From assembly GCF_000235425.2 (NCBI RefSeq), contig NZ_KI912266.1:3601671-3665670 (forward strand): a stretch of DNA of 64,000 nt, in the 5' to 3' direction. The stretch is from Pseudofrankia saprophytica. GTDB lineage: Bacteria > Actinomycetota > Actinomycetes > Frankiales > Frankiaceae. Positions 24,857 through 34,584 of the stretch are shown piece by piece. The translations under genes were made by a program, and so were the position numbers. Position 1 is the first letter of the stretch. Every line of letters begins with the position of its first letter. The notes under the pieces are model-generated. The model saw nothing but the letters and a program-made list of their open reading frames with translations, did no database searches and was not told the origin of the DNA.

Positions 24857-27800
24857 CTACCAGAAGCTGGAGACCCAGCCGCCGAAGGCATATGCCCCTT
24901 CCATGATCAGCCCGTATTCGCCCTCGGCTGCCCGCCGGTCGATCTCCTGCCGGGCCGACATGTCGTCGGTGAACAACGACTCGACCAGCGCGGTCGAGCC
25001 GTCGGCGAGGAAACTGATTCCGCTGTTCAGCCCGAGGTCCACGCCGAAGGCGAACTTGATTCCCGCGTCGCCGGCCATGGCCACCGTCCCGACTCCGGTC
25101 AGGCCCACCGCGATGCTGGCGCCGCCGGCGACGACGCCGCTGCCCACCTTCCCGCCGGTGGTTGTGTTCGGGCTGTTCAGCCCGGTGCTGATTCCACCCA
25201 GCACACCGCTGGCGACGTTCACCACGCCGTAGGCGCCTTTAATGGTCGCCAGATCGCTCTTCGCGACCTCTGGTGCCGTGTCCGCCAGCTCCGCGCCAAA
25301 CTGGTAGAGCCATGTTTGCGCCGGCCCCTGCCCGCCCGCGATCGTGAGGGCGGTCGAGATGCCACCGGTCACCTTGCTTGCCGAGGGCCCCGACGCCGAC
25401 GCCGGGCCGGGCCCACCCGGGCTTCCCGACGCGACGACCGGCGCGCCTGGTGGTACCGGGCCGGCACCGCCAAGCGACAGGGTCGGCAGCGCGAACTTCT
25501 CCAGCAGCGACGGCGCCGGTGCCTCCGCGAACGGGATGGGCAGCGCCGCAGGCTGCTTCGCGGGCGGCGGTTTCCCGGCCGGCGCGGCCGCGGCCGCCGG
25601 TGTGGGTCTTGCCGTGGTCGTGGGTGGATAACTCAGGAAGGTCTTCTTCTCCAGACCGGGAATCAGCAGCCCCGGCCCGGACAGCGTGACGATGTTCGTC
25701 GTCGGCGGCGTCGAGGTCGGCGGCTGGGTGGTCTGTTTCGGCTTGTCCGGGACCTGGCTGCAGTTGCAGGGCCTGGCCACCGTGCTCTTTATCCCGGTCT
25801 CGTCCTCACCCTCGGTGCCGCCCCGGTCCGTCGCCCGGATCGGGTTGCCGGCGACATACCGGTAAAGGTTCGGCCCGTCGACCGCGCCGGCCGGGTCGCA
25901 GCTCGTCCAGCGGGCAAGCCAGGGTGCGTAGTAACGGGCCGCGTGGTAGCCGAGCCCGCTCTCCTCGTCCCGTTCCCTCCCGGTGAACCGGTAGCGCTTT
26001 CGGGCATGGCCACCGAACGACGTCTCGCCGTACGGGGTGAACTCCTCGCGGGAGATGAGACCGCCGCCCGCGTCGACGACCACCGCGTTCGAGCCGAGAT
26101 GGTCGGGCAGGTGGTACTTCACCGGCGGCGTGCGGTCGTCGTCGAACGCGGGACCCACCCGGATCTCGGCGACCCGGGTGGTGCCGACGCTCACGTGGAG
26201 GGTGGTGTTCTCGACCGTCGCGCCGGCCGGCTGGGCGACGGTCTGGTGCTCGAAGATCCCGCCGATGTACACGGTGGTCTCGAGGCGGCCGCCCTTGCGG
26301 ACGACCTTCTTCACCCGTTGCCCCGCGCCGTCGTAGAGGTATGTGGCGTGCAGCGACGGCTCGGCCGCGCCCGGTGCCTGGACGCGGAACGACCGCATCC
26401 GGTCGACGGCGTCCCATTCGAAATGCCGGGAGGCGGTCTCGTTGATCAGGTTGCCCGCGGCGTCGTAGCCGTAGTCGAAGGTGGTCTTCCCCGAGGTCAT
26501 GGCCGCGAGCCGGTTGGAGCCGCCGACGATGGCCATGGCTCGGACGAAGCCGCCGGCGGCGTTCGCGTGCGTGAGCCGGACCAGGTTGCCGTCCGCGTCG
26601 TAGGCGAAGGACTGCGTATAGGCCCGGGTGCGGCTGAGATCAGCGCAGCGCGGCGCGGCGTCGAACGGCGCCGGCGGGGACAGGTCGCACTCGCGGCCGG
26701 TGGCCGACGTCAGCCGGTAGAGCGGGTCGTACGTGAACAGCCGGTCGAGCGCGTCGGCCGTCGGCGCGATCCCGCAGCCCGGCGTCCGGTCCCGCAGCGC
26801 GACGATGTTGCCGGCGAGGTCGTAGGAGTAGGCGTAGTCCTGCAGCGGAGTGCCCGCGGGCTGGTAGGCGGCCGGACCCAGGTTCCTGTACCGCTCGGTG
26901 CGCAGCCGGGACAGCCGGAACGTCCGCGGGTCGTAGGCGTACCGAGTCAGCAGCCCGTTGCCGTACGCGATGAGCGCCCGCTGGCCCCTGACGTCGTGGG
27001 CCACTCGCTCGACGATCGTCTCCCCGTCCAGCGACACGCCGCGCGGCGCACCCGACGGGTGGTAGCGGGACGTGAGCTCCCGTCGCCGGCCGTCGGCGTC
27101 CTCGGGGTAGCGGACGGAGGTGGGGCGGTTCAGGGCGTCGTAGCCGGTGGAGCACTGGTAGCGCCGCGGGTCGAGCAGATCGGCGGTCGTCCCGGCGAGG
27201 TCGGTGACGGCAGGCTGCCAGTCGACCCGGAACGGCGGCCGCCCGCCGCCGTCGGGCGCGGCGCCGACGAGCAGACGGTCGGCGACGACCTGCCGGGTCG
27301 TGGCGAGCACGTTGCCCTTGAAGTCGTAGCCGTCGGCGGTGGTCGCGCCGGCCTCGTCCAGCGTCAGCAGCGGCCGTCCCAGCAGGTTGGCCACCCGCGC
27401 GTCGCCCGGCTTGACGCCCGACTCGACGCTGTCGCCGTAGATCGTGTAGTTCCGCAGCGTCACCGGCTCGGAGCCGGCGTCCCGCGCCCACCGAAGCACG
27501 GGGCGGTTGAGGACGTCGCGCGCATACAGCTGCAACGCCCCTTTGGCGTCCCGCCGCTCGACCGGAGCTCCGGTCGCGTCCAGGACCTGGCGGCGCACCC
27601 CGTAGTCGATGTTCTCGTCGTAGAGGCGCTGATCCGCGAGGTCGTAGCGGTAGCGGAACGCCACCCGGCCGAGAGCGTCGGTGACGGTCAGCAGGTTGCC
27701 CCGGACGTCATAGGCCGAGCGGACGGTGAACCAGTCGTGTTCCGCGTCGGGCCCGTTGCGGGCGACCGCGCGCACGGAGCGGCCGAGCGCATCCACCTCG

Positions 27801-30800
27801 ATGCTGGACGGGGTGTCCCAGTGGTCGCGGTGGGCGGACGCCTCGGCGGGATGGGTACGACCGGCGTTGTCGTTGGCGTCGTAGACGTAGGACTCCCACG
27901 GGGTGGGGGTCACCTTCTCCGGGTCGGAAAGGTCGTCCGGTATGCCGAACACGACCCGCCGCTCGGAGCCGTCCGGGTCGACGGTCCGGACCACGTGGCC
28001 GCGCGGGTCGTAGCACAGGATGGACTTCTGACCGTCCTCGGCCTCGCCCGGCCGGCGGTAGGCGAACCCCGCGGCGAAGTAGGGCTCGAACGTCTCGACG
28101 ACCCGGCCCTTGGTGTCGTAGACCTGCCGGCCGGTGACGGCGACCCGAGGTTCGTCGCGCGAGCCGGATGACGCTCCCACGACGGGACCATCCACGGGCG
28201 ATGAAGGTTCGGCCGGCAGAACGCCGCCACCGAAGGCCGGGGCGCCGAAGTCCACCTCCTCGGCCAGCGCCCTGGTCTGTAGCACGCGGCCGAATCCGTC
28301 GAAGTAGCTGACCGTCTCGATCGTCTCGTCCCGTTCGGGCAGCGGGATGTCGGTGTCGGTGACGTGGTGGACCCGCCGTACCGTCCGTACGGACGCGGGC
28401 TCACCCCGCTCGGAGAACGCGAGCAGGTCGTAGCTGTGCACCGTTCCCGGCGCTTCGAGTGTGTCGCCGGTGGGCACCCCCGGGCCGCCAGGTTCGTCCG
28501 GCCGACCGGGCTTGCCGAGCAGCGCGGTGGCGGCGACGAAGCCGAGCGGCGTGAAGGACACCGCGGCCCGGTTTCCATTCGGGTCGGTCAGCTCCCGCGG
28601 CCGCAGCACGCGGTAGTCATTGCTCGCCGTGGTCACGAGGCCCGCCGGGTCGGTGGCGGACACGGGCAGCAGTCCGAAGGCGTCATGGGAGATGACCGTC
28701 TCCCGCCCACGTGGGTCGAGGCGGGCCAGCAGCAGGCCTCGGACCGGGCCCCGGGCGGTGGCGTCGCCGTCGGCGGCCTGGCTCGGCGCGGCCTGGCCAG
28801 CGGGCACGTCGTGGCAGTCGTAACGGCGCCGGTCGGTCACCGCGAAGTACCCGCGGGCGAACGGCCCGTCCCCGCCGTCCCGGAACACGTAGCCGGCCAG
28901 CGGCGGTATCAGCTTGGTGAACTCGGGTGGGTATTCGGCCGGGTAGACCGGACCCTCGGCGGCGGGGTCGGATGTGACACCGACCGTGAGACAGGGCGGC
29001 AGTTCCGGCCCGTATGCCTGGTGCAGGATCTCCTCGGTCAGCACCAGCGTTTCGGTGCGCGCCAACACGCCGTAGTCGCCGAGCAGGCCGAACGGACGGC
29101 CCTGGAACGGCGCGCCGTCGTAGAAGCTGACGGTCTGGCCGATGATCCGTCGCGGCGCCGCGCCGGAGCTGATCGCGGCGTGCAGGTCCGCCACGGCGTC
29201 CGAACCGTCGTTGGGCACCTCGTAGGACGTGACGCGGGCGACCCGGTCGACCAGGTAGCACTCGGCGTCGTCGCGCTGCGCGTAGCGGCTCTCGGCGTGG
29301 GTCGCCAGGTACGGCGCTGCGCCCGCGCCGGTCGCCGCGCCCTGCCGGTAGTCCCGCTCGCGCGGGACGGCGATCAGGGTCTGCGCCCGCGGCTGGCCGT
29401 AGCTGTCGTAGTCGTCGGTGAAGCCGACCTGGGTCATCGGGTCGACGCCACGCTCCCACTGGGTGGTCCGCTCGGCGCGCAGGTGCGGGAAGAAGATTCG
29501 CCGCCGCCCGTCCTCGATGGGGGTGGGTGGCGCCTCCTCCCGCAGGCCGTACACCGCCTCGGTCACCGTGAAGGGCCGGTCCGCGCGCTCGCCGCCGTCG
29601 CGGGCATACAGCTCGGTCCGCAGCACCCGCCCGCGCAGCGCCCGCAGGGCGTCGCGACGATCCCGGGGCGGCAACGCCGCGAGCATGGCGGCCGTGTCCG
29701 TCGGTCGGGGCAGCGCGGGCGGGTCGTCGCCGAAGCTCTCGTGCGTGAAGTCGGCTTCGACATATCCGCCGTCCTCGTCGCCGAGCGCGCCCAGATGGAA
29801 CCAGGTGCGCGTCTCCGTCGGCGGCGAGAACGACCGTCCCGGCGCGTCGCCGTCGGCCGTCGCCGTCGCCGCGGTCGACGCCGGCGCGAGGCCCGGGCGC
29901 GGCGCGGTGAACGTCTCGGTGTCGCGTTGGTCGACTCGACCGAAGCCGCGGAACTCCCGCTCGACGCCGTCCCAGTAGCCGTGGTGATAGGCGTACTCGG
30001 TGGTGAGCCGGCCGCCGGACAGCACGTCCACCGCCGCCACCTTCGCGACCACCTGCACGGGGAACGGCAGCGGGGGCTGGAGACGGGTTCCCGGCTCGCG
30101 GCCACGCTGATCGTCGGCCTGTCGAAACACCGTGGACGGCGCGTAGGTCACCCGGGTCAGGGCGCCGAGATGGTTGTCGACGCTGTCCAGCAGGTATGGC
30201 TTGACGCCGCCGGTGAGGTCGAGGAAGAACATGTGCGGCCGGCCGGTCCGGCCCAGCCGGTCCGGCCGGGCGGCCCGCGTGGCGTCGGACGTCCAGAGCA
30301 CGCCGGGCACGCCGGTGCCCAGCAGGTCGGTCAGGCGCACGTCGTCCAGGTCCGTCAGCCGCGGCGTGCCGGTGATCTCGATCGGGTCGCTGAAGCCGTT
30401 ACCCGACCGGTTGATCCACACGGTCAACGACCCGTCGTCGACGTAGACCACGTCCGCCAGACCGTCGCCGTCCACGTCGCCGACCAGCACCCGACGAGGG
30501 TCGAAATCGAACGGGAGGCGTGGGCTGTCATCCATGAGCACCCGGCGGCCCCACCTGCCGTGACCCCGGTTCGGCCAGTAGGCCACCGACCGTGCCGATA
30601 CCAGGACGATGTCGGTGAGCCCGTCTCCGGTGGCGTCGGCCAGCTTCACCCGGGGGTCGGTGAAGGCGACGTCGGGGAAGGTGGCGAGATCGCCGCGTTC
30701 GACGTGCCGGACCTCCGTCCATCCTTTCCTCGAGTCCTGGAAGAAGCACTCGAACCGATCGCCCGACCGCAGCGCGTCGGTCACCCCGTCGCCGGTGAGA

Positions 30801-32215
30801 TCGAGCAGCTTCACCAGGGGGTCGGCCAGGTCGACGCTGGGTGCCTGCCGGTAGCGGCGGAACCCATGTCGGTCGAACAGCCCGTCAAAGCGCAGCGGGA
30901 AGTAGCCAGCCAGCCCCGAGCCCGGTGCACCGACCAGCACGTCCAGACGGCCGTCGCCGTCGGCGTCCAACAGCCGCACGCCTGGGCCGGTCAGCGCGAC
31001 GCCCACAGGCAGTTCGGGCAGCCGACGGGGCCGATCGAACCGGCCACCGCCAAGGTTGCGCCAGAAGCGGGCGCGGGCGCCGGGGCCGGGGTCGATCTCC
31101 ACGATGTCGGGCAGGCCGTCACCGGTCAGGTCGGCGAGGTCGCAGCCGTCGCGACGCAGCGAGAACGGCGGCGCGTCCGGACCGTCCACAGGAATGAGGT
31201 CGCGCCGCTCCGGCTCGAACGCCGAGTACCCGAACTCCAGCGGAGGCAAGGTCTCGGTCGCCGCTGCGTCGTGCCCGCTCGCGACGACCTGAGCGAGCAA
31301 CGACACGCCGTTGCTGAGCCTGGGCGTCGGCCGGGCCAGCTCCGGGTCGTCGGCATAACGCAGCTGGTAGTCGCGCACCAACACCGGATCGCTGTCTGCC
31401 TGGGTGAAGACCTGGATCTGGCGGCACCGCTGGGTCGTGCGAATCTCGAACCCGGCGCGATGCTCGGAGAACGGATCGGGCCGATCCTCGTAGCCGAACC
31501 GGACTGTGACCACGAACAGGGGCGCGGCCGGGTCACCATGGTCGGCATAGTGGATCTCGGCCAGGTAGGTCTGGGTGCCAGCATGGCCGTGGCCAGCCGT
31601 CGTGACGGTCCGGTAGGTGTACTCGATCAGGTTGCCGAACTGGTCGACCGTCCTGGTCAGCTTCCAGGCGAACACCCGGGACGGGTCGTCGACGTCCGCG
31701 ACGACCGCCGGATCGTGTCCGGCGGTTCCCGGCGTGCCGTAGACGTTGACCAGCCCGTCCCTGGAGCGGACCGTCCAGTAGTCATCACCGGCCGTCCGGC
31801 GGTGTTCGATCCTGGCGAACAGGCCCTCCGTGCGCGGCCGGTACGCCTGCGTCGGGCCACCGGCACCGGCCGGCTCGCGGTCATCCACCACCGGGACGAG
31901 GTCCTCGACGCCGGACAGCAGGAAGACATCTCGGCTGTCGTCGTAACGCGGCACCCCCTTGGACGTCCGACGCGTCACGCCAGGAACGCTCAGGCTCCAC
32001 CCGAGCCCAAGCGGCCCATTGCCCGCTCCGCTGCTGTAGGCGAGCGCTACCTCCGGCGTCAGGCCGTTTCGGCCCTCCGGCACCGCGATCGGAACGCTGA
32101 AGTTCCCGGTGCCGGTCCGCGGGTCAGGGGTGAACTTCTCGCCCAGACCCCGCACCGCGCCACCACCCAACGGCAAGGCGATGACCGCGGCGGCGCCGTC
32201 CGACTCCCCACTCAT
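24857..32215 (-). CDS. Tc toxin TcB-TcC fusion (SpvB, FG-GAP, RHS shell, effector)
   Basis: A 2452-residue toxin cocoon protein. Order: SpvB domain about 10-300 (FTPDPRTGTGNFSVPIAVP, GPLGLGWSLSVPGVTRR); FG-GAP/VCBS calcium-type repeats about 340-640 (LLDADGDGRLDVLVG, DLTGDGLPDIVEID); TcB middle domains; RHS/YD repeats about 1300-2090; RHS core ESGLGYHAARYYAPWLARW near 2100, then CDPAGAVDGPNLYRYVAGNP with both Asp residues of the self-cleaving aspartyl protease site. The region after about 2125 is the variable effector that would be released inside the cocoon. Start ATG 32215 has AGGGGG upstream; the frame is open 70 codons further without similarity. TcB and TcC are separate genes in many species but fused here. 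It leads the pair with TcA. Confidence 0.9.
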   Translation of the reverse strand: MSGESDGAAAVIALPLGGGAVRGLGEKFTPDPRTGTGNFSVPIAVPEGRNGLTPEVALAYSSGAGNGPLGLGWSLSVPGVTRRTSKGVPRYDDSRDVFLLSGVEDLVPVVDDREPAGAGGPTQAYRPRTEGLFARIEHRRTAGDDYWTVRSRDGLVNVYGTPGTAGHDPAVVADVDDPSRVFAWKLTRTVDQFGNLIEYTYRTVTTAGHGHAGTQTYLAEIHYADHGDPAAPLFVVTVRFGYEDRPDPFSEHRAGFEIRTTQRCRQIQVFTQADSDPVLVRDYQLRYADDPELARPTPRLSNGVSLLAQVVASGHDAAATETLPPLEFGYSAFEPERRDLIPVDGPDAPPFSLRRDGCDLADLTGDGLPDIVEIDPGPGARARFWRNLGGGRFDRPRRLPELPVGVALTGPGVRLLDADGDGRLDVLVGAPGSGLAGYFPLRFDGLFDRHGFRRYRQAPSVDLADPLVKLLDLTGDGVTDALRSGDRFECFFQDSRKGWTEVRHVERGDLATFPDVAFTDPRVKLADATGDGLTDIVLVSARSVAYWPNRGHGRWGRRVLMDDSPRLPFDFDPRRVLVGDVDGDGLADVVYVDDGSLTVWINRSGNGFSDPIEITGTPRLTDLDDVRLTDLLGTGVPGVLWTSDATRAARPDRLGRTGRPHMFFLDLTGGVKPYLLDSVDNHLGALTRVTYAPSTVFRQADDQRGREPGTRLQPPLPFPVQVVAKVAAVDVLSGGRLTTEYAYHHGYWDGVEREFRGFGRVDQRDTETFTAPRPGLAPASTAATATADGDAPGRSFSPPTETRTWFHLGALGDEDGGYVEADFTHESFGDDPPALPRPTDTAAMLAALPPRDRRDALRALRGRVLRTELYARDGGERADRPFTVTEAVYGLREEAPPTPIEDGRRRIFFPHLRAERTTQWERGVDPMTQVGFTDDYDSYGQPRAQTLIAVPRERDYRQGAATGAGAAPYLATHAESRYAQRDDAECYLVDRVARVTSYEVPNDGSDAVADLHAAISSGAAPRRIIGQTVSFYDGAPFQGRPFGLLGDYGVLARTETLVLTEEILHQAYGPELPPCLTVGVTSDPAAEGPVYPAEYPPEFTKLIPPLAGYVFRDGGDGPFARGYFAVTDRRRYDCHDVPAGQAAPSQAADGDATARGPVRGLLLARLDPRGRETVISHDAFGLLPVSATDPAGLVTTASNDYRVLRPRELTDPNGNRAAVSFTPLGFVAATALLGKPGRPDEPGGPGVPTGDTLEAPGTVHSYDLLAFSERGEPASVRTVRRVHHVTDTDIPLPERDETIETVSYFDGFGRVLQTRALAEEVDFGAPAFGGGVLPAEPSSPVDGPVVGASSGSRDEPRVAVTGRQVYDTKGRVVETFEPYFAAGFAYRRPGEAEDGQKSILCYDPRGHVVRTVDPDGSERRVVFGIPDDLSDPEKVTPTPWESYVYDANDNAGRTHPAEASAHRDHWDTPSSIEVDALGRSVRAVARNGPDAEHDWFTVRSAYDVRGNLLTVTDALGRVAFRYRYDLADQRLYDENIDYGVRRQVLDATGAPVERRDAKGALQLYARDVLNRPVLRWARDAGSEPVTLRNYTIYGDSVESGVKPGDARVANLLGRPLLTLDEAGATTADGYDFKGNVLATTRQVVADRLLVGAAPDGGGRPPFRVDWQPAVTDLAGTTADLLDPRRYQCSTGYDALNRPTSVRYPEDADGRRRELTSRYHPSGAPRGVSLDGETIVERVAHDVRGQRALIAYGNGLLTRYAYDPRTFRLSRLRTERYRNLGPAAYQPAGTPLQDYAYSYDLAGNIVALRDRTPGCGIAPTADALDRLFTYDPLYRLTSATGRECDLSPPAPFDAAPRCADLSRTRAYTQSFAYDADGNLVRLTHANAAGGFVRAMAIVGGSNRLAAMTSGKTTFDYGYDAAGNLINETASRHFEWDAVDRMRSFRVQAPGAAEPSLHATYLYDGAGQRVKKVVRKGGRLETTVYIGGIFEHQTVAQPAGATVENTTLHVSVGTTRVAEIRVGPAFDDDRTPPVKYHLPDHLGSNAVVVDAGGGLISREEFTPYGETSFGGHARKRYRFTGRERDEESGLGYHAARYYAPWLARWTSCDPAGAVDGPNLYRYVAGNPIRATDRGGTEGEDETGIKSTVARPCNCSQVPDKPKQTTQPPTSTPPTTNIVTLSGPGLLIPGLEKKTFLSYPPTTTARPTPAAAAAPAGKPPPAKQPAALPIPFAEAPAPSLLEKFALPTLSLGGAGPVPPGAPVVASGSPGGPGPASASGPSASKVTGGISTALTIAGGQGPAQTWLYQFGAELADTAPEVAKSDLATIKGAYGVVNVASGVLGGISTGLNSPNTTTGGKVGSGVVAGGASIAVGLTGVGTVAMAGDAGIKFAFGVDLGLNSGISFLADGSTALVESLFTDDMSARQEIDRRAAEGEYGLIMEGAYAFGGWVSSFW

Positions 32216-32834
32216 CAGGTCCCCCTCGTCTGCCTGCGCGCCGCGGTCGAACTCGGGAGGCCACCGGACCGTGCGGGCACTCGGATGCAGCCCACCGTGC
32301 AAGGCGAGAAAGGCCTCCCGGCAATGCCCGCGAGATGTCGACCGACCTGCGGCGGAGACGGCCGGCGACGCAATCGAGAACTCGTCGAGCGAGCACCGAG
32401 TAGGTACATCGTTGGACACGAGCATCCGGATGCCTCACGGCGACAAACATCAGGGAGATCCCGGAGCCGGCAACGGTCACCTGGCCTGTTCCGACGTCAA
32501 TCTCGGTCCGCCGACAAAGACCTAGGTCGACCTGATTCCGGTCGTTCGGCGTCGACGCCGAGTTCGTAGTGCCCACGGGCGGACTTTTCGGACAAACGCA
32601 TGCCCGGAGCTGACCATCTGCGTGGAATACGGTCCGCTGGCTGGCCCGGAGTCGAGTTCCGGCACGGTACAGGTGCGGCTGCGCCTGAGGATCGACGAGC
32701 TCACGCAGAGGTCCTGTCGGGGCTTCGACAGTTCGTTCACACGGAGGGTCACACGGTCGCCGGGTTGGCTTGCCCCATCAGAGCCTCGAAAAGTCGTCCG
32801 AGAATCCGGCGGCTGCCAGTCAAAGGAGACTGTC
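32216..32834. promoter_or_regulatory. Divergent promoter region of toxin and lectin genes
   Basis: 619 bases between two diverging starts. It contains a perfect 16-bp palindrome TCGGCGTCGACGCCGA at 32546-32561, a possible regulator site or chance in GC-rich DNA. No open frame here has recognisable similarity, and no promoter boxes stand out. If the toxin and lectin are co-regulated, the control site is in this stretch. Confidence 0.4.
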
Positions 32835-33566
32835 ATGACACGACCTACCGGATGGGGGCGCTGGCTGCGGCTCAGCGTCGCCGTCGGCGCCCTGGCCCTC
32901 GTGGGCGTCGCGCTGGGCGGTCCGGCCAGTGCGGACCCGGGCCCAGGCGGCGTCGACGTCGCCGGCCAGGTCGCCACCAGCCCCGGTGGCGTCCTCGCTC
33001 CCGTCAGCGAGGACCCCGTCCCAGGCCGGGTCGGCGACGAGGTCGCCCCCGGGCCGGGCGACGTCCTCGCGCCGCCGGAGCCGAACCCCGTGTCGAACCC
33101 GCTGCCGGACGCGTCCCGGCTGTGGAAGTTCACCGTGGTGGGCGGCCAGTGCCTGGCCGACTTCGGGAAGGGGCACTACACCACCCGGGTCGAGACCTGG
33201 CCCTGCGTGCCGGACCTGGACTGGCAGGCGTGGGAGCACGAGATCGTCGGCACCTACAAGGGGCTCCCGGTCTTCCAGCTCCGCGGCGTCGACTCCGGCC
33301 TGTGCATGACCGCGGGCAGTTTCTGGGGAAACACGCATGTCTACACGGCCGGCTGCGACGCCGAGCCACACCAGCTCTGGCAGCTGCTGCCCGTCCCCGG
33401 CTCGGCTGACCAGCGGTTCATGGTCAGCGTGACCCTGCAGACCTGCGCGGACCTCGACACCGCGAACCAGACCCCCGTCATCGGCACCTACGTTCGCCAC
33501 ACGGTCCCGGTCGACCGGTGCGCGGCGTCGCCCACCTCGCGCTGGCGCGTCGAACTCTGGTCCTGA
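32835..33566 (+). CDS. Secreted ricin-B-type lectin-domain protein
   Basis: A 243-residue exported protein. The start ATG 32835 has AAAGGAGA seven bases upstream. A Sec signal peptide (Arg-rich, then RLSVAVGALALVGVALGG) ends at PASA-DP near 34. Residues 35-95 are a Pro/Gly-rich linker; residues 100-243 form a beta-trefoil-like domain with GLCMTAGSFWGNTHVYTAGC and the QxW-like element HQLWQLL. Such domains bind galactose or xylan-type sugars. It is divergent from the TcB-TcC gene. A role as a surface or host-glycan adaptor for the toxin is inference from position only. Six Cys residues suggest disulfides. Confidence 0.8.
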   Translation: MTRPTGWGRWLRLSVAVGALALVGVALGGPASADPGPGGVDVAGQVATSPGGVLAPVSEDPVPGRVGDEVAPGPGDVLAPPEPNPVSNPLPDASRLWKFTVVGGQCLADFGKGHYTTRVETWPCVPDLDWQAWEHEIVGTYKGLPVFQLRGVDSGLCMTAGSFWGNTHVYTAGCDAEPHQLWQLLPVPGSADQRFMVSVTLQTCADLDTANQTPVIGTYVRHTVPVDRCAASPTSRWRVELWS

Positions 33567-33577
33567 CCGAGCCGGCA

Positions 33578-33632
33578 CGACCGAGCCCGGCGTGCTGGCC
33601 GGCGACATCGGCCAGCACGCCGGGCTCGGTCG
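33578..33632. terminator. Long perfect hairpin after the lectin gene
   Basis: A perfect 24-bp stem (33578-33601 with 33609-33632) and a seven-base loop GCGACAT, starting 11 bases after the lectin stop. There is no T-run, as is common for actinobacterial terminators. It is the strongest hairpin I found in the window and could also work for transcripts arriving from the right. Confidence 0.85.
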
Positions 33633-33977
33633 AGACGCGCCCGCGGACGAGTCACAGCGGCGCGGCCCTGGCCCGCATCGAGCGCGGCGATCGCGGTCCT
33701 GCAGTCCCGGGGCCGTCGGCGTCCAACAGCGGTTCCGGCTTGGGTTCTGCGGGCGGCTGGTTGGGGTGCAGGGTGGCGCAGGCGCTGAACGGCGGGTGAA
33801 TGACCAGGCCTGCGCTATGCGCACGACGTCCGACGCCCGACCGAGTGGCCGGCCCATTCGGCGACCAGGGTGGGCGGCACTCCGGAGTTGAGCCAGGCCG
33901 ACAGCCGCGGCCAGTTCTAGAAGGTGAAACCGGGAAATCGGATAGCCGGTCAAGGTCAGCCCGCTACGGTGGCGGCC
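33633..33977. other. Intergenic stretch, no gene recognised
   Basis: About 345 bases between the hairpin and the Nudix gene. No frame shows family motifs. TACGGT at 33965-33970 lies at the right distance to be a -10 box for a leaderless GTG at 33978. Confidence 0.4.
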
Positions 33978-34472
33978 GTGGAGGCTGCGACCGGCTCGGC
34001 TGGGTTGGCCTGGCAGCGTGGGCTGCCGCGTAAGCGGATGGCGGCCGCGGTTGTGCTGGTGGACGACGGGGGCCGGGTGCTTCTGGTGCGGCCGACGTAT
34101 CGGCCGGGCTGGGATCTTCCGGGTGGAGTGATCGAGCAGGACGAGGCGCCGCGTGCGGCGGCGCGTCGGGAGCTCGTCGAGGAGCTGAGCCTGGACCGGG
34201 CTCTCGGCAGCCTGTTGGCTGTCGATTGGGTGCCAGCGACAGCTGAGCGTACCGAGGGTCTGATCGTGGTTTTCGACGGCGGGCGGCTGACCGCGGCCGA
34301 GGCCGCTGGCATCCGGCTGCCTGCCGAGGAGCTGGCGGAGTGGACGTTCGCGGCGGCCGACCAGTTGTCCGCGCTGATGATGCCGCTACTTGCCCGGCGG
34401 GTGGCTGCCTGTCTGAGGGCGCGGGTGGTCGGTCGGACCGTCTATCTGGAGGACGGAACGGCGCTGGGCTGA
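33978..34472 (+). CDS. Nudix hydrolase
   Basis: A 164-residue protein with a complete Nudix box, GVIEQDEAPRAAARRELVEE, which binds metal and cleaves nucleoside diphosphates linked to another moiety. Upstream strands KRMAAAVVLVDDGGRVLLV and PGWDLPGG are typical. The start is uncertain: GTG 33978 could be leaderless, GTG 33969 or ATG 33924 would lengthen the N terminus. The C-terminal 60 residues are helical and not diagnostic of substrate. It stands alone; housecleaning of modified nucleotides is the default guess. Confidence 0.88.
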   Translation: MEAATGSAGLAWQRGLPRKRMAAAVVLVDDGGRVLLVRPTYRPGWDLPGGVIEQDEAPRAAARRELVEELSLDRALGSLLAVDWVPATAERTEGLIVVFDGGRLTAAEAAGIRLPAEELAEWTFAAADQLSALMMPLLARRVAACLRARVVGRTVYLEDGTALG

Positions 34473-34584
34473 CCCGCGGCAGGTCTCCTCCGGTCAGGCA
34501 CTCGCTCGTTGTCGCCTTGGTCCGTGCGCAGCGCGAGGAAGGCGGCGCCGTCGTCCGTGCTGGGTGAAGGTGGGGTTGTCACGG

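Noticed and set aside
32546-32561. 16-bp perfect palindrome TCGGCGTCGACGCCGA as a definite operator
   Set aside because: CG-rich palindromes are common by chance here; only one copy is seen and no link to a regulator. Kept as a note in the intergenic entry.
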